In this document: piece by piece, positions 8,376 through 16,531 of the stretch | Position numbering within the stretch: position 1 is the first letter of the stretch | How the letters are laid out: every line of letters starts with the position of its first letter | DNA from: Sulfurimicrobium sp031426915 | GTDB lineage: Bacteria > Pseudomonadota > Gammaproteobacteria > Burkholderiales > Sulfuricellaceae | Assembly: GCA_031426915.1 (NCBI GenBank) | Contig: JASJPB010000040.1 | Coordinates: 1-64,000 of the forward strand | Direction of reading: 5' to 3' | Length of the DNA stretch: 64,000 nt | The notes under the pieces: generated by a model | What the model was told of the DNA's origin: nothing | Seen by the model: the letters and a program-made list of their open reading frames with translations, nothing else | Databases searched by the model: none | Translations under genes and position numbers: made by a program

Positions 8376-10394
8376 ATGCAAAAGAATACAGCAGGCATTG
8401 TTAGAGGTGTCTGGTCCTTTAACGAGAGCGACTATTACCTGGAAGCGCTCGATTACTACGACGAAGTCCTTTATATCAACCCTTATGAGGTGACTTACTG
8501 CTTTGAACGGGAAATTAACCGCACAAGAATCGAATACCAGGGCCGGTTGCTCAACGACTTGTCCATGCTATATACGTTCGGACAGGCAGATGCCACGATC
8601 CTGCTGGCAAAGAGCCTGCTGATATGTGGCTGCCCGATTTCAGACCCGCTCGATGCGCTCACCAGGGACTGCATGGGCAAGATCTCGGACTCCTTGAATA
8701 TCTTCGAAGCCGCGACCGGAACGACCTGCCATATCCTGACTTCCTATGCGGTTGCCGAGAACTATCTGAATGGCCTCGACAGCAGGCATTTCCCTGTCCT
8801 CAACAAACCCGCTTATGGTAACCAGGGCAAAGGTATTCTCGCACTGGATACGCGCCAGGATGCCATCGCGTTCTGCAAATCCCATTTCGACAAGAGCAAT
8901 GAGTTCCTGCTATTTGAAAAGCTCATGAACTATCTGAAGGAATGGCGGGTTTACGTCGTCGATGGCTCTGTTGTGGAAGCGTATGAGAAGGTAAAACAAG
9001 GTTCAAAGATCGTAGCCAATCTGCACCAGGGCGCCAAACCACAGTCAATCGATGCGGCAACCAGGCAAGAGATATTCAGGCATATTCAGGAACACTTGCC
9101 GGAAAAGTACAAGAACGGCGTTTACGGGGTAGACCTCGCACTAACCGATACCAACCAACTGCATATTATTGAAATCAACAGGACGCCAGGATCCAGGGGA
9201 TTGAAGTTGCTGGGGCTACCAAGCTTTCCGAATCAGGTCCAAAAAATCCTGTATGCCAGATCGCGAAGACCTCTGATCAGCAACGGTTCTGTAAACAGCA
9301 AGACTCTATTGTTTCTCGGCGACACCAATCCAGGTGAAACATATCAGCTCAGGAACGAGGAGAAGGAAAAAGAAAATATCCTAAAAACGAATGGCTATGA
9401 GTATAGCTTCGACAATTTCAAGGACTTCTTGCTGGACTCCGATTTTACCATCGCGAATCTTGAGGCGTGCGTCACCGACGTCAGGGAATCTCCGCATCAA
9501 GAGTACAAGCCTTACCTGGACTGGACAGACGTAATAAAAACGCCCCAGGTACTTAAGGAGTTGCATATCAAGGCCGTCTCACTCGCGAATAACCATGCTT
9601 TTGATTTCGGCATGGAAGGATTGCGCGAGAGTCTGGACATATTGCGTAGCAACGATATTCAATGCATCGGGGCGGGCCTGGACGTCCATCAGGCGGAGAC
9701 CGCCTTGCATCATCATGTCGATCTTGGCAGCAGAAAACTTCACGTTATTGTCGCCGCAGGTTTCGAGTATCGTAAAAACCATGACGAGTGGGACTACTAT
9801 GCGTCGGATCGGAGTGCGGGCGTAAACTCATGGTCGGGGACGAATGCTGCCAGCCAGATCAAAGCGTTGCGCAACTCTTTTCCTAACGCCTTTATCATTG
9901 CATTTCCCCATTGGGGAAGCAATTACTCATATAAAACAGAACGTCAGGAACATTTGGCGAAGCTAATCATAGATTCCGGTGCAGATATGATAATCGGCCA
10001 CGGTTCCCATATGATGCAAGAAATCGATACGTACCGGGGAAAATGGATATTGTATGGCATTGGTAATTTTGTTTTCAATTCACCTGGGCGATTCAGCGAG
10101 TATGAAGTTCAACCTTTTGGCCTATTGCCACGTTTGAGTATTTCTGAAGTCGAGAATGCCATTAAGATAAATGTTCAGATTTACCCAATTTTTGTAAACA
10201 ATAAAATAACTCGCTATCAATCGCATTTTGTTACCAAATCACAATTTAGAAAGGTACTGTCCTTCTTCATGCCGTATAAAGAAAGCCAAACAGGCCTGGA
10301 GAAGAAACTGCGTGCGGGCAAAGACAAACACGGGTACTTTTTGACTTTTGAAACATCGACAAAAGGCGAGGAGATAATTAACAAGGCTTGTTGA
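8376..10394 (+). CDS. Fusion of a RimK-like ATP-grasp domain and a CapA-type (poly-gamma-glutamate synthesis) domain
   Basis: 672 residues. Residues 1 to about 300 are a RimK-like ATP-grasp: FPVLNKPAYGNQGKGILAL (about 146) gives the ATP-binding loop and HIIEINRTPGSRGL (about 265) the metal site. Residues from about 312 to 570 match the CapA/PGA_cap family: LFLGDTNPGE, ANLEACVTD, SLANNHAFDFG, FPHWGSNY, GHGSHMMQ and GIGNFVFNSPG in the right order, a metallophosphoesterase-like fold. CapA-type proteins take part in poly-gamma-glutamate synthesis or attachment; here the domain is joined to a ligase instead of being membrane-anchored, and no signal peptide is present. It starts six bases after the preceding ATP-grasp gene, so the two are almost certainly cotranscribed. 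The 3' third is AT-richer than its neighbours. Confidence 0.78.
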   Translation: MQKNTAGIVRGVWSFNESDYYLEALDYYDEVLYINPYEVTYCFEREINRTRIEYQGRLLNDLSMLYTFGQADATILLAKSLLICGCPISDPLDALTRDCMGKISDSLNIFEAATGTTCHILTSYAVAENYLNGLDSRHFPVLNKPAYGNQGKGILALDTRQDAIAFCKSHFDKSNEFLLFEKLMNYLKEWRVYVVDGSVVEAYEKVKQGSKIVANLHQGAKPQSIDAATRQEIFRHIQEHLPEKYKNGVYGVDLALTDTNQLHIIEINRTPGSRGLKLLGLPSFPNQVQKILYARSRRPLISNGSVNSKTLLFLGDTNPGETYQLRNEEKEKENILKTNGYEYSFDNFKDFLLDSDFTIANLEACVTDVRESPHQEYKPYLDWTDVIKTPQVLKELHIKAVSLANNHAFDFGMEGLRESLDILRSNDIQCIGAGLDVHQAETALHHHVDLGSRKLHVIVAAGFEYRKNHDEWDYYASDRSAGVNSWSGTNAASQIKALRNSFPNAFIIAFPHWGSNYSYKTERQEHLAKLIIDSGADMIIGHGSHMMQEIDTYRGKWILYGIGNFVFNSPGRFSEYEVQPFGLLPRLSISEVENAIKINVQIYPIFVNNKITRYQSHFVTKSQFRKVLSFFMPYKESQTGLEKKLRAGKDKHGYFLTFETSTKGEEIINKAC

Positions 10395-10454
10395 AATATA
10401 GCCGCGGCGAAAGAAAGGCTAACCTGCCTGTTTTCATTTCTTGTGGTGAAACCC

Positions 10455-11285
10455 ATGCCTATTTTGACCCCTGAAGAAATTGCCTCAATCAATGAATTTG
10501 GCGAAACAGAAGCGTGGGCGAACTATTACCTTTGCGCACCGCCAGAATTTATCAAAAAATACAGATTAGAGGTCAAGCGCATTGGTTCGGTTCTGGTTAC
10601 GATGATTCCAGAATTGAATCGGACCTACTACAACCGCATCTTTGGTTTGGGCGTCAATGCCGCCGCAACCGAGTCGGCGCTGGACAACGCCATCGACATC
10701 CTGCAAAAAGCCGGCTGTAAGAAATACATGGTGCAGATCTGCCCCTTGGCGCAACCGTTAAAATTGCCAGAGTGGCTTGACTCTCGTGGCTTTGTCAGGC
10801 GAAGCAACTGGGCAAAATGTTATCGGGGGAATGCCCCCGCTCAAGACATGCCAACTGAGTTGCGAGTGGAATCCATCGGGAAAGAACATGCTGATGCATT
10901 TGCAGATATTGCCATTACCACCTTTAAAATGCCGCCAAAATTACGCCTGTTGGTTAAAGGTTACATCGGCAAGCCGGGGTGGCATCACTATCTTGCGTTC
11001 GCTGGAGAGCAACCCGTCGCGACAGCAGCAATGTTCATTTCGGGTGATGTCGCCTGGCTTGGTTTCGCCAGTACGCTGAAATCGCATCGAAAGCGTGGCG
11101 GGCAAGGTGCATTGCTTGCACGGCGTATCAAGGATGGCCTGGCGCTTGGTTGTAAATGGTTTGTCACCGAAACTGCTGAGGATACGCCGGCGGCGCCGAA
11201 CCCGTCCTATCACAACATGATTCGAGCTGGATTCGAACTTGCGTACCTGCGCCCCAACTACGTTTATAAGCAGGCACGCGGTTAG
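10455..11285 (+). CDS. GNAT-family acetyltransferase
   Basis: 276 residues. The C-terminal half (about 130-275) has the GNAT fold: a beta strand AWLGFASTLKSHRKRGGQGALLARRI carries the acetyl-CoA pyrophosphate loop (R-K-R-G-G-Q-G-A), and the ending PSYHNMIRAGFELAYLRPNYV is typical of the family's last helix and strand. The N-terminal half is a divergent GNAT-like or lid domain. The ATG at 10455 was chosen over two in-frame GTGs (10443, 10446) because GGTGA lies five bases before it. It follows the ATP-grasp/CapA fusion by 60 bases on the same strand, and its stop overlaps the convergent SET/kinase gene by four bases. The acceptor substrate is unknown. Confidence 0.75.
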   Translation: MPILTPEEIASINEFGETEAWANYYLCAPPEFIKKYRLEVKRIGSVLVTMIPELNRTYYNRIFGLGVNAAATESALDNAIDILQKAGCKKYMVQICPLAQPLKLPEWLDSRGFVRRSNWAKCYRGNAPAQDMPTELRVESIGKEHADAFADIAITTFKMPPKLRLLVKGYIGKPGWHHYLAFAGEQPVATAAMFISGDVAWLGFASTLKSHRKRGGQGALLARRIKDGLALGCKWFVTETAEDTPAAPNPSYHNMIRAGFELAYLRPNYVYKQARG

Positions 11286-13192
11286 AAATCGTTCCGTGTT
11301 TGTCCCGTTCTGCCTCGTGCTTGGTTGCCTTCCCGCGCAATCTCGGCATGCTGGATGTAATCCAGAATCTGTCGCGCCAGCAAGAGCGGCGACGTCGATT
11401 CCGTTGAAACCTCAATATCGTATCGTGCACCCTCATGGACCGTTTCAAATTGCCGCTTGACCAGAGCCCGCTCACCGCTACCACGTTGTTTCTCGCGCGC
11501 CAGCAGTTGCTTCAAAGGTGCGTGCAGCCCGACCCAGTAGGTACGGGTCTCGGACAGTAAAGCCAGTATTTCCCTCCATCGTCCCCGGTTGGCCAGAACG
11601 GTATCGATGACAACATTCATGCCCTCCAAACTTGCGGCTTGGGCAGAGGCGACCAGCGTACGGTTCAGTTCCCGATACAGGGGCCACTTGTGCGTCGAAT
11701 ATCGACTCGACAGTGCGCTGTGCAGTTGGTTTATGGACAGGAGGAGGGTCGGTGTTGCTTCCATCTCCAGGATCGCCTTGGCAAGGGTACTTTTCCCGGC
11801 ACAAGTGGCTCCGTTCAGGACGATGACCCAACCCTCCTTGCGCGAAACTGGCGGCAACGATGCAGGCGAAACCTTTTGTTCAGGTTCGCCTGGAATTGGA
11901 TAGGGACTATGTATTTCAACAAGATCATCGCGATGCAAAGTATTAGCTGCTTCGGCCCGATCCAAGTAATAGTTCAGTATGGTTTTTTCTCCATGCCGAA
12001 CCTGAATGAGGTTTCGCAGCTTGAGCGCCAGCGCACTATCTTTCAGTGCCGCTTCGTCCTCCGCGCTCGACGTGTCGAATTTCTGCAAAGCACTCCTGCA
12101 AGCTATTGCAAGAGCCTCCATTGCCTCAAATTCATTCTTATTGCTGAGCCTTCCAATCTGCGGCACATTCTCGAGCCATTCCTTACCAATGTTTATTCCT
12201 GACAAATCAGTCAAGGCACTCAAACGCAGATAGGAAAACAGGGCGTGCGAAGCACTCGAGTCGTAATCACGGGGCACCCTGAACACGCGCATGCCATTCC
12301 GCTCGACTCCAAGGTTTTTTGCATACTTAAAGCAGGGGTGACCACGCAAAATAGGCGGCAATTGTACCTCGGCAACATTGTACGGATTACTTTCAAGGCA
12401 AAATCCAAAACGAGCCCAGGTTATTCCATTGCATTCGCGCCAATATTTGATGGTCAATGGCTCATCAATTTCAATACTATCCGCCGCGCTATATAAGAAC
12501 CCCCGAGAAGATTCGTAGCCCCAAAGCACGTTCGGACTGATCGAGTGGTTTGGCATGTCGGCCAACGGAACCAGCGCATGTGTTTTCACCCCGGCAATTT
12601 TCACGGCATGTGTGCGAGTCAGATAGATACAACATCCCCATAAGTATTCCTCTCGCGTAAAGACTTTTTCCTTCGGCAGACAGGAGAGCAATTGATTGTA
12701 TTCGTAATCAAGCTGTTTTCTACGTCTGCGAATCAAAGACAGGACGTAAGAGCCTTTCAGATATTCGAGCTCCGAATCTGTCAAAAAGTAAGGATGCTCC
12801 GCAAAGCTTTTTGGTAAAACATCGATATAGGGGCTCCAGAAGCTACCCTGGCGTTTCATTTTGATCAAATGCGCTGCCATGTAACCTGAATCTTCGATGT
12901 CGCAATTGGAAGAGGCAATCATCTGACCGATCTCTGACTCTTTGGCAGCTTCCGTTGTAATGAATAAGAACTCGGGTATATGCATGACAAGCGAACCGGA
13001 TTTAATCGGTCTGCTGGCATGAATCTCGCGTCCTCCTTGCCCAACTTCAACTTTCACTGAAGGAAATGAAGCGCCTTGTTCTTCCAGCCAGAACAATAGG
13101 CGCTGCATTTTCATTTTCTCGGAATCAACGTGGGCGGAATCCCCTCCAATTTGAGGAACATCGACCAGTGAAGGCTTTTTCCCGTATGGCAT
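11282..13192 (-). CDS. SET-domain (SETD3/RuBisCO-LSMT-like) methyltransferase fused to a CPT-like P-loop kinase
   Basis: 636 residues. The N-terminal part resembles SETD3 and plant RuBisCO lysine methyltransferases. After a GREIHASRPIKSGSLVMHIPE strand pair, the core motif ALVPLADMPNHS appears near residue 210, then IKYWRECNGITWARFGFCLESNP, equivalent to the YG..sN..l..YGF pseudoknot. An LSMT-type substrate-binding region follows. The C-terminal 180 residues hold a kinase with Walker A GATCAGKST near 460 and the VVIDTVLAN strand of chloramphenicol-phosphotransferase-like enzymes. Protein methylation and small-molecule or protein phosphorylation could be joined here; both substrates are unknown. 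The ATG at 13192 has AGGA six bases upstream and is preferred to the ATGs at 13213/13210. Such SET proteins are mostly eukaryotic, so lateral transfer is possible. Confidence 0.75.
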   Translation of the reverse strand: MPYGKKPSLVDVPQIGGDSAHVDSEKMKMQRLLFWLEEQGASFPSVKVEVGQGGREIHASRPIKSGSLVMHIPEFLFITTEAAKESEIGQMIASSNCDIEDSGYMAAHLIKMKRQGSFWSPYIDVLPKSFAEHPYFLTDSELEYLKGSYVLSLIRRRRKQLDYEYNQLLSCLPKEKVFTREEYLWGCCIYLTRTHAVKIAGVKTHALVPLADMPNHSISPNVLWGYESSRGFLYSAADSIEIDEPLTIKYWRECNGITWARFGFCLESNPYNVAEVQLPPILRGHPCFKYAKNLGVERNGMRVFRVPRDYDSSASHALFSYLRLSALTDLSGINIGKEWLENVPQIGRLSNKNEFEAMEALAIACRSALQKFDTSSAEDEAALKDSALALKLRNLIQVRHGEKTILNYYLDRAEAANTLHRDDLVEIHSPYPIPGEPEQKVSPASLPPVSRKEGWVIVLNGATCAGKSTLAKAILEMEATPTLLLSINQLHSALSSRYSTHKWPLYRELNRTLVASAQAASLEGMNVVIDTVLANRGRWREILALLSETRTYWVGLHAPLKQLLAREKQRGSGERALVKRQFETVHEGARYDIEVSTESTSPLLLARQILDYIQHAEIAREGNQARGRTGQTRNDF

Positions 13193-13336
13193 TTTATTTC
13201 CTAGAAACATCATGTAGAAGGTTGCATCTTGATTGGGGCCTGCCAGTCACAGCATACCTCCCTTACCCCAGGTGAACTTCATCTCCCTCGGATATGCTTA
13301 ATCTGGCAAATTTCGGATAATCCAGGCCAGGTTATT

Positions 13337-14446
13337 TCAAAATGTGGTTTGAACAGGGCCAGCTTCCAGGATCAGGTCAAATAGTTTGTCGATGTTGCGC
13401 CTCGATACACTTCCCTTGATGGGGTCATCCGTGTTTACTCTATGGACGATTACGAGTCCGTGTTTCGGATGCACCATTATTGTTTGCCCCCCGACCCCGC
13501 GTGCCTCGTAACGGCCGTCCTTTCCGACCCACCAGAGATACCCGTATCCATCTACATATGTCTTGCGTGTGTCGGAATATGGCACCGTACTTTCCTTGAC
13601 CCAATCAACCGGCACGATTTGCTGATTTTTCCACTTCCCGTTGCGCAGATAGAGAAGACCGAATCTACCGAGATCGCGTGCACTCATCCGGAACAGATAG
13701 GCGGGGTGTTTGGATTTTGAGCGCTCAAACCGATACTCGGTATCGCTGAGGCGAAATTGCTCCATTTGCAGGGGCTTCGCAATGCGTTGCTGGAATTCCT
13801 CGAACACGCTTCTTCCGGTCGCCTGCTCAAGAATAGTGCCCAGTGTATTGAAATCCCAGTTGTTGTAAAACCAATAGGTGCCGGGTACGTGGCTATGGCG
13901 TGCCGGTCGCTTCGCACGCATATTCTCCGTTTCATAGGCTGCGGCATGATAGACACCGGAGCGGGATTTTAACAAGTCGGAGACACGTGCCTGCTTCTCT
14001 TGCTGGTCCAGGGGGGGATTCCAGTCATCGATGCCCAGGGCTTCCAGGGTATCCGCGAGCCGTATTTTTCCAGTGTTCACGTGGATTCCATATAAGGCAT
14101 TCAGCAGGCTTTTGCGCATGGAATGGCATTTATACCGTTCCAGGGGACTTCCCCATTCATCCACGATGACTCCGTTGTAGATTATGGCCACGGCCGCAGT
14201 ATCAAGCTGGCTGGAAAATTGCCTCGCCACAGCCAGTTTTTCTGATGACCAGCCCAACAGCCCGGGGCTTGTAGCCTTTAGCCATAATTTGTCTGGAAAG
14301 TAGCTCTGTTCCGGATTATATTTCGAAAGAAGTCTGTAACTGTCGGCGGGAATTGCGTCCGCGTTACTTGATGCCGGAATGAGGCACGCCCAAAACAACA
14401 CCAACAAGAGCAGCATGCTTGCAATCTTTGTATCGTGCTTGTGCAT
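13337..14446 (-). CDS. Exported beta-lactamase-family serine hydrolase
   Basis: 369 residues with an N-terminal signal sequence (about 1-30, MLLLLVLFWACLIPASSNA). The class C beta-lactamase/DD-peptidase fold is indicated by the nucleophile motif S-M-R-K (SxxK) near residue 109, a Y-N-N (YxN) motif in TYWFYNNWDFN near 192, and GVGGQTIMVHPKHG near the C-terminus replacing the KTG box. Such proteins act on peptides, esters or D-amino-acid amides in the periplasm and are often not true beta-lactamases. It lies upstream of, and reads in the same direction as, the SET/kinase gene with about 140 bases between. Its start region faces the helical-repeat gene divergently. A possible role is trimming of a cell-envelope peptide, by inference only. 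Confidence 0.8.
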   Translation of the reverse strand: MHKHDTKIASMLLLLVLFWACLIPASSNADAIPADSYRLLSKYNPEQSYFPDKLWLKATSPGLLGWSSEKLAVARQFSSQLDTAAVAIIYNGVIVDEWGSPLERYKCHSMRKSLLNALYGIHVNTGKIRLADTLEALGIDDWNPPLDQQEKQARVSDLLKSRSGVYHAAAYETENMRAKRPARHSHVPGTYWFYNNWDFNTLGTILEQATGRSVFEEFQQRIAKPLQMEQFRLSDTEYRFERSKSKHPAYLFRMSARDLGRFGLLYLRNGKWKNQQIVPVDWVKESTVPYSDTRKTYVDGYGYLWWVGKDGRYEARGVGGQTIMVHPKHGLVIVHRVNTDDPIKGSVSRRNIDKLFDLILEAGPVQTTF

Positions 14447-14545
14447 GGCGGCGATCCAGTCGTTTGGGGGCCTCCGATTATTCTACATGATTTGAATTTG
14501 AAGGACTTGAACCTCGTGGAAACCGAATATCGGCAGGATGGCAGA

Positions 14546-15550
14546 ATGCGTAATCAGGATGTCGCCCTGTCTGGAGCGGCATACCTGGCCCGGCTGGTCG
14601 ACGGGGAGGGCCGCTTCAAGTACCGGTTTGACCCGGCTTCCGGAAACGTTGCCGAAGGCTACAACGTGGTGCGACATTGCGGCGCGGTGTGGGCCATGCT
14701 GGAAGCCAGCGAGCACAGCGACCAGAAAAAAGATATCGTGGCATCCGGCATCCGGGCTGTCACCTATTTGCTGAACGAATTCATGAAATTTTCACCTGAT
14801 TACCGCTATGGCTGCATTGCCGAGAACAACAGCGTCAAGCTGGGTGGCAATGCCTTGGCGATATTGGCGATATTGTCGGTTTATCGCGCGACGGGGGACG
14901 ATATCCTGAAAACGCTAGCCGAGTCGCTGGGGAATTACATCCTCAGGGACATGAAGCCGGATGGTGATTTTGTGCATAAACGCTACCTGAGCAGCGGGAA
15001 AATATCCGATTTCAAATCCATGTACTACACCGGTGAAGCCTTGCTGGCGCTGCTTCATCTTTTCGAGGCAACCGGAAATGAACGCTGGCTGGATGCGGCA
15101 ATTCGCAGCGAGGACGCGCTGGCGCCCAAGGATTACGGCGTTCAGGAGCAGTCCCACTGGATGTTGTACGCGCTTGAACTACTGTGCCGGTACCGTTGGA
15201 ACGAAAACCATGCGCGCCATGCCGGCAAGATAGCGAGGTATATTCTGGATTTCCCGGAATATCGTTCCTGGGGGCGCAGCACTCCCACCGCATGCCGTTC
15301 GGAAGGCTTGCTGGCTTTCATACGCCTGCTGGATCAAGGAAAGTGCGGCAATGCGCTGGCGGGTCTCAGAAACGCATGTTTGGAGGCTGTTGACGTCAAC
15401 CTCGACGATCAGTTGCGCTTCCGGCTCGACACTGGCGCATTCATTCGGGGAGGCGAAGATCACAGGAAAAGCGAAGTTCGCATTGACTACATTCAGCACA
15501 ACATTTCCGCCTTCATTTACCGCCATCTGGAAAATACAAGAAAGCCCTGA
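14546..15550 (+). CDS. Uncharacterised helical-repeat protein, probable (alpha/alpha) toroid
   Basis: 334 residues from the ATG at 14546, which has AGGA seven bases upstream. The open frame extends back to a GTG at 14435 that would overlap the divergent hydrolase start, and another GTG at 14516 is possible. The sequence is a series of paired helices with Gly/Ala-rich turns (GGNALAILAILSVYRATGD, YTGEALLALLHLFEATGN, SEGLLAFIRLLDQG). This is the look of six-hairpin or (alpha/alpha)6-toroid enzymes such as AGE epimerases, lanthionine-cyclase-like or glycoside-hydrolase folds. Conserved-looking His/Cys/Asp residues (VVRHCGAVWAML, YGCIAENN, TACRSEG, RIDYIQHNIS) could line an active site. I cannot name the family. 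There is no signal peptide. It may act in the cytosol with the ATP-grasp genes. Confidence 0.6.
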   Translation: MRNQDVALSGAAYLARLVDGEGRFKYRFDPASGNVAEGYNVVRHCGAVWAMLEASEHSDQKKDIVASGIRAVTYLLNEFMKFSPDYRYGCIAENNSVKLGGNALAILAILSVYRATGDDILKTLAESLGNYILRDMKPDGDFVHKRYLSSGKISDFKSMYYTGEALLALLHLFEATGNERWLDAAIRSEDALAPKDYGVQEQSHWMLYALELLCRYRWNENHARHAGKIARYILDFPEYRSWGRSTPTACRSEGLLAFIRLLDQGKCGNALAGLRNACLEAVDVNLDDQLRFRLDTGAFIRGGEDHRKSEVRIDYIQHNISAFIYRHLENTRKP

Positions 15551-15590
15551 ACAAACCTTATTTTGAAAGTTCTCAAATCCATGGATTCAA

Positions 15591-16508
15591 TCACGCTGCG
15601 GTTTGATGAATTCTGTAGATTTCGTGCATCGATACCGGGCACAGAGCTTCTTTCGCGAATTTCACCCCTGGTGTGTCGGCCCTGGAGGCATTGGCAGATT
15701 CGTAGCCTTCCATATCCTGCAACAACTGGTAATTCAGGAAATAGTTCAACCCTTTTACATTATGGTCGGAATAGGTAATGAACAGGTTGCCCAGCCCCGC
15801 TCTTATCTCTCCGGCGAAGCCGAAGGAGCGGATTTTTCCATCCACCAGGATCACCTTCCCGAACAGGTCGGTCTGGTCGAATTGCGAGGCATTTTTTAGA
15901 CAGGCCATGGTATAACGCCTGAAGTTAAAAATTTCATGCTTTTCTTTTTGCATTTCCCACCATTTATCCAGCAATGCCAGGCAATCAGCGGCGTCAGCGG
16001 CTTCATAGGGCCTAACCGCCACGTCTCCCCTGGTTTCGATTCGCGTCAGGTTATGGCGCAGATTCCTGGTTTTTCCGCCTGACAGGGATCGGTAGAATTT
16101 GGGGTCATAGATATATTCCGAACACACGGGAACCGCGCTCGCTCCCTCGAGACTGGAAACCACCCCGATGTCCTCCTCGTCCACCATGCGGACTGTCGCG
16201 CTCTTGCTGTGGTTGAAATCCCTGCACCGATCAAGGCAATTTTTGAGCACCGCAACATTCATCGGCACTGGCAGCAAGAATAGATGCAGTTTGGGACCAG
16301 CACCTTCCTGACTCAGCCAGTAGATGCAAACCGATCCGCTTTCCTCGGAAATCAGAAATTCGCTGTGGTCCCTGCGGGAGAACAGGTACAGGAACGGGAA
16401 AAAGTGCTGCCAGCAAACACGCTGGCTCTGATTCAAAGCGGCTTTGTAGTGGGTCAAATCGTCCAGTGAGATACTTCTCAAACCGAACAATGCACTTTCG
16501 TCAGCCAC
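15591..16508 (-). CDS. DUF2156/FemAB-like acyltransferase, second tandem paralogue
   Basis: 305 residues. The C-terminal half resembles the LPG_synthase_C/DUF2156 domain of phosphatidylglycerol lysyltransferases, a GNAT-fold domain that moves aminoacyl groups from aminoacyl-tRNA to lipid or peptide acceptors. Visible segments are KTRNLRHNLTRIETRGDVAVRPY, WWEMQKEKHE and KVILVDGKIRSFGFAGEI. No membrane domain is attached. The GTG at 16508 is taken as start: it has GGAGG five bases upstream, makes the protein exactly as long as its paralogue, and leaves 23 bases after the upstream stop. The ATG at 16583 would add 25 unrelated residues and overlap the upstream gene. It is nearly colinear with its neighbour, so it is a recent tandem duplicate. 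Confidence 0.75.
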   Translation of the reverse strand: MADESALFGLRSISLDDLTHYKAALNQSQRVCWQHFFPFLYLFSRRDHSEFLISEESGSVCIYWLSQEGAGPKLHLFLLPVPMNVAVLKNCLDRCRDFNHSKSATVRMVDEEDIGVVSSLEGASAVPVCSEYIYDPKFYRSLSGGKTRNLRHNLTRIETRGDVAVRPYEAADAADCLALLDKWWEMQKEKHEIFNFRRYTMACLKNASQFDQTDLFGKVILVDGKIRSFGFAGEIRAGLGNLFITYSDHNVKGLNYFLNYQLLQDMEGYESANASRADTPGVKFAKEALCPVSMHEIYRIHQTAA

Positions 16509-16531
16509 ATACCCTCCTTTCCATGCCCAAC

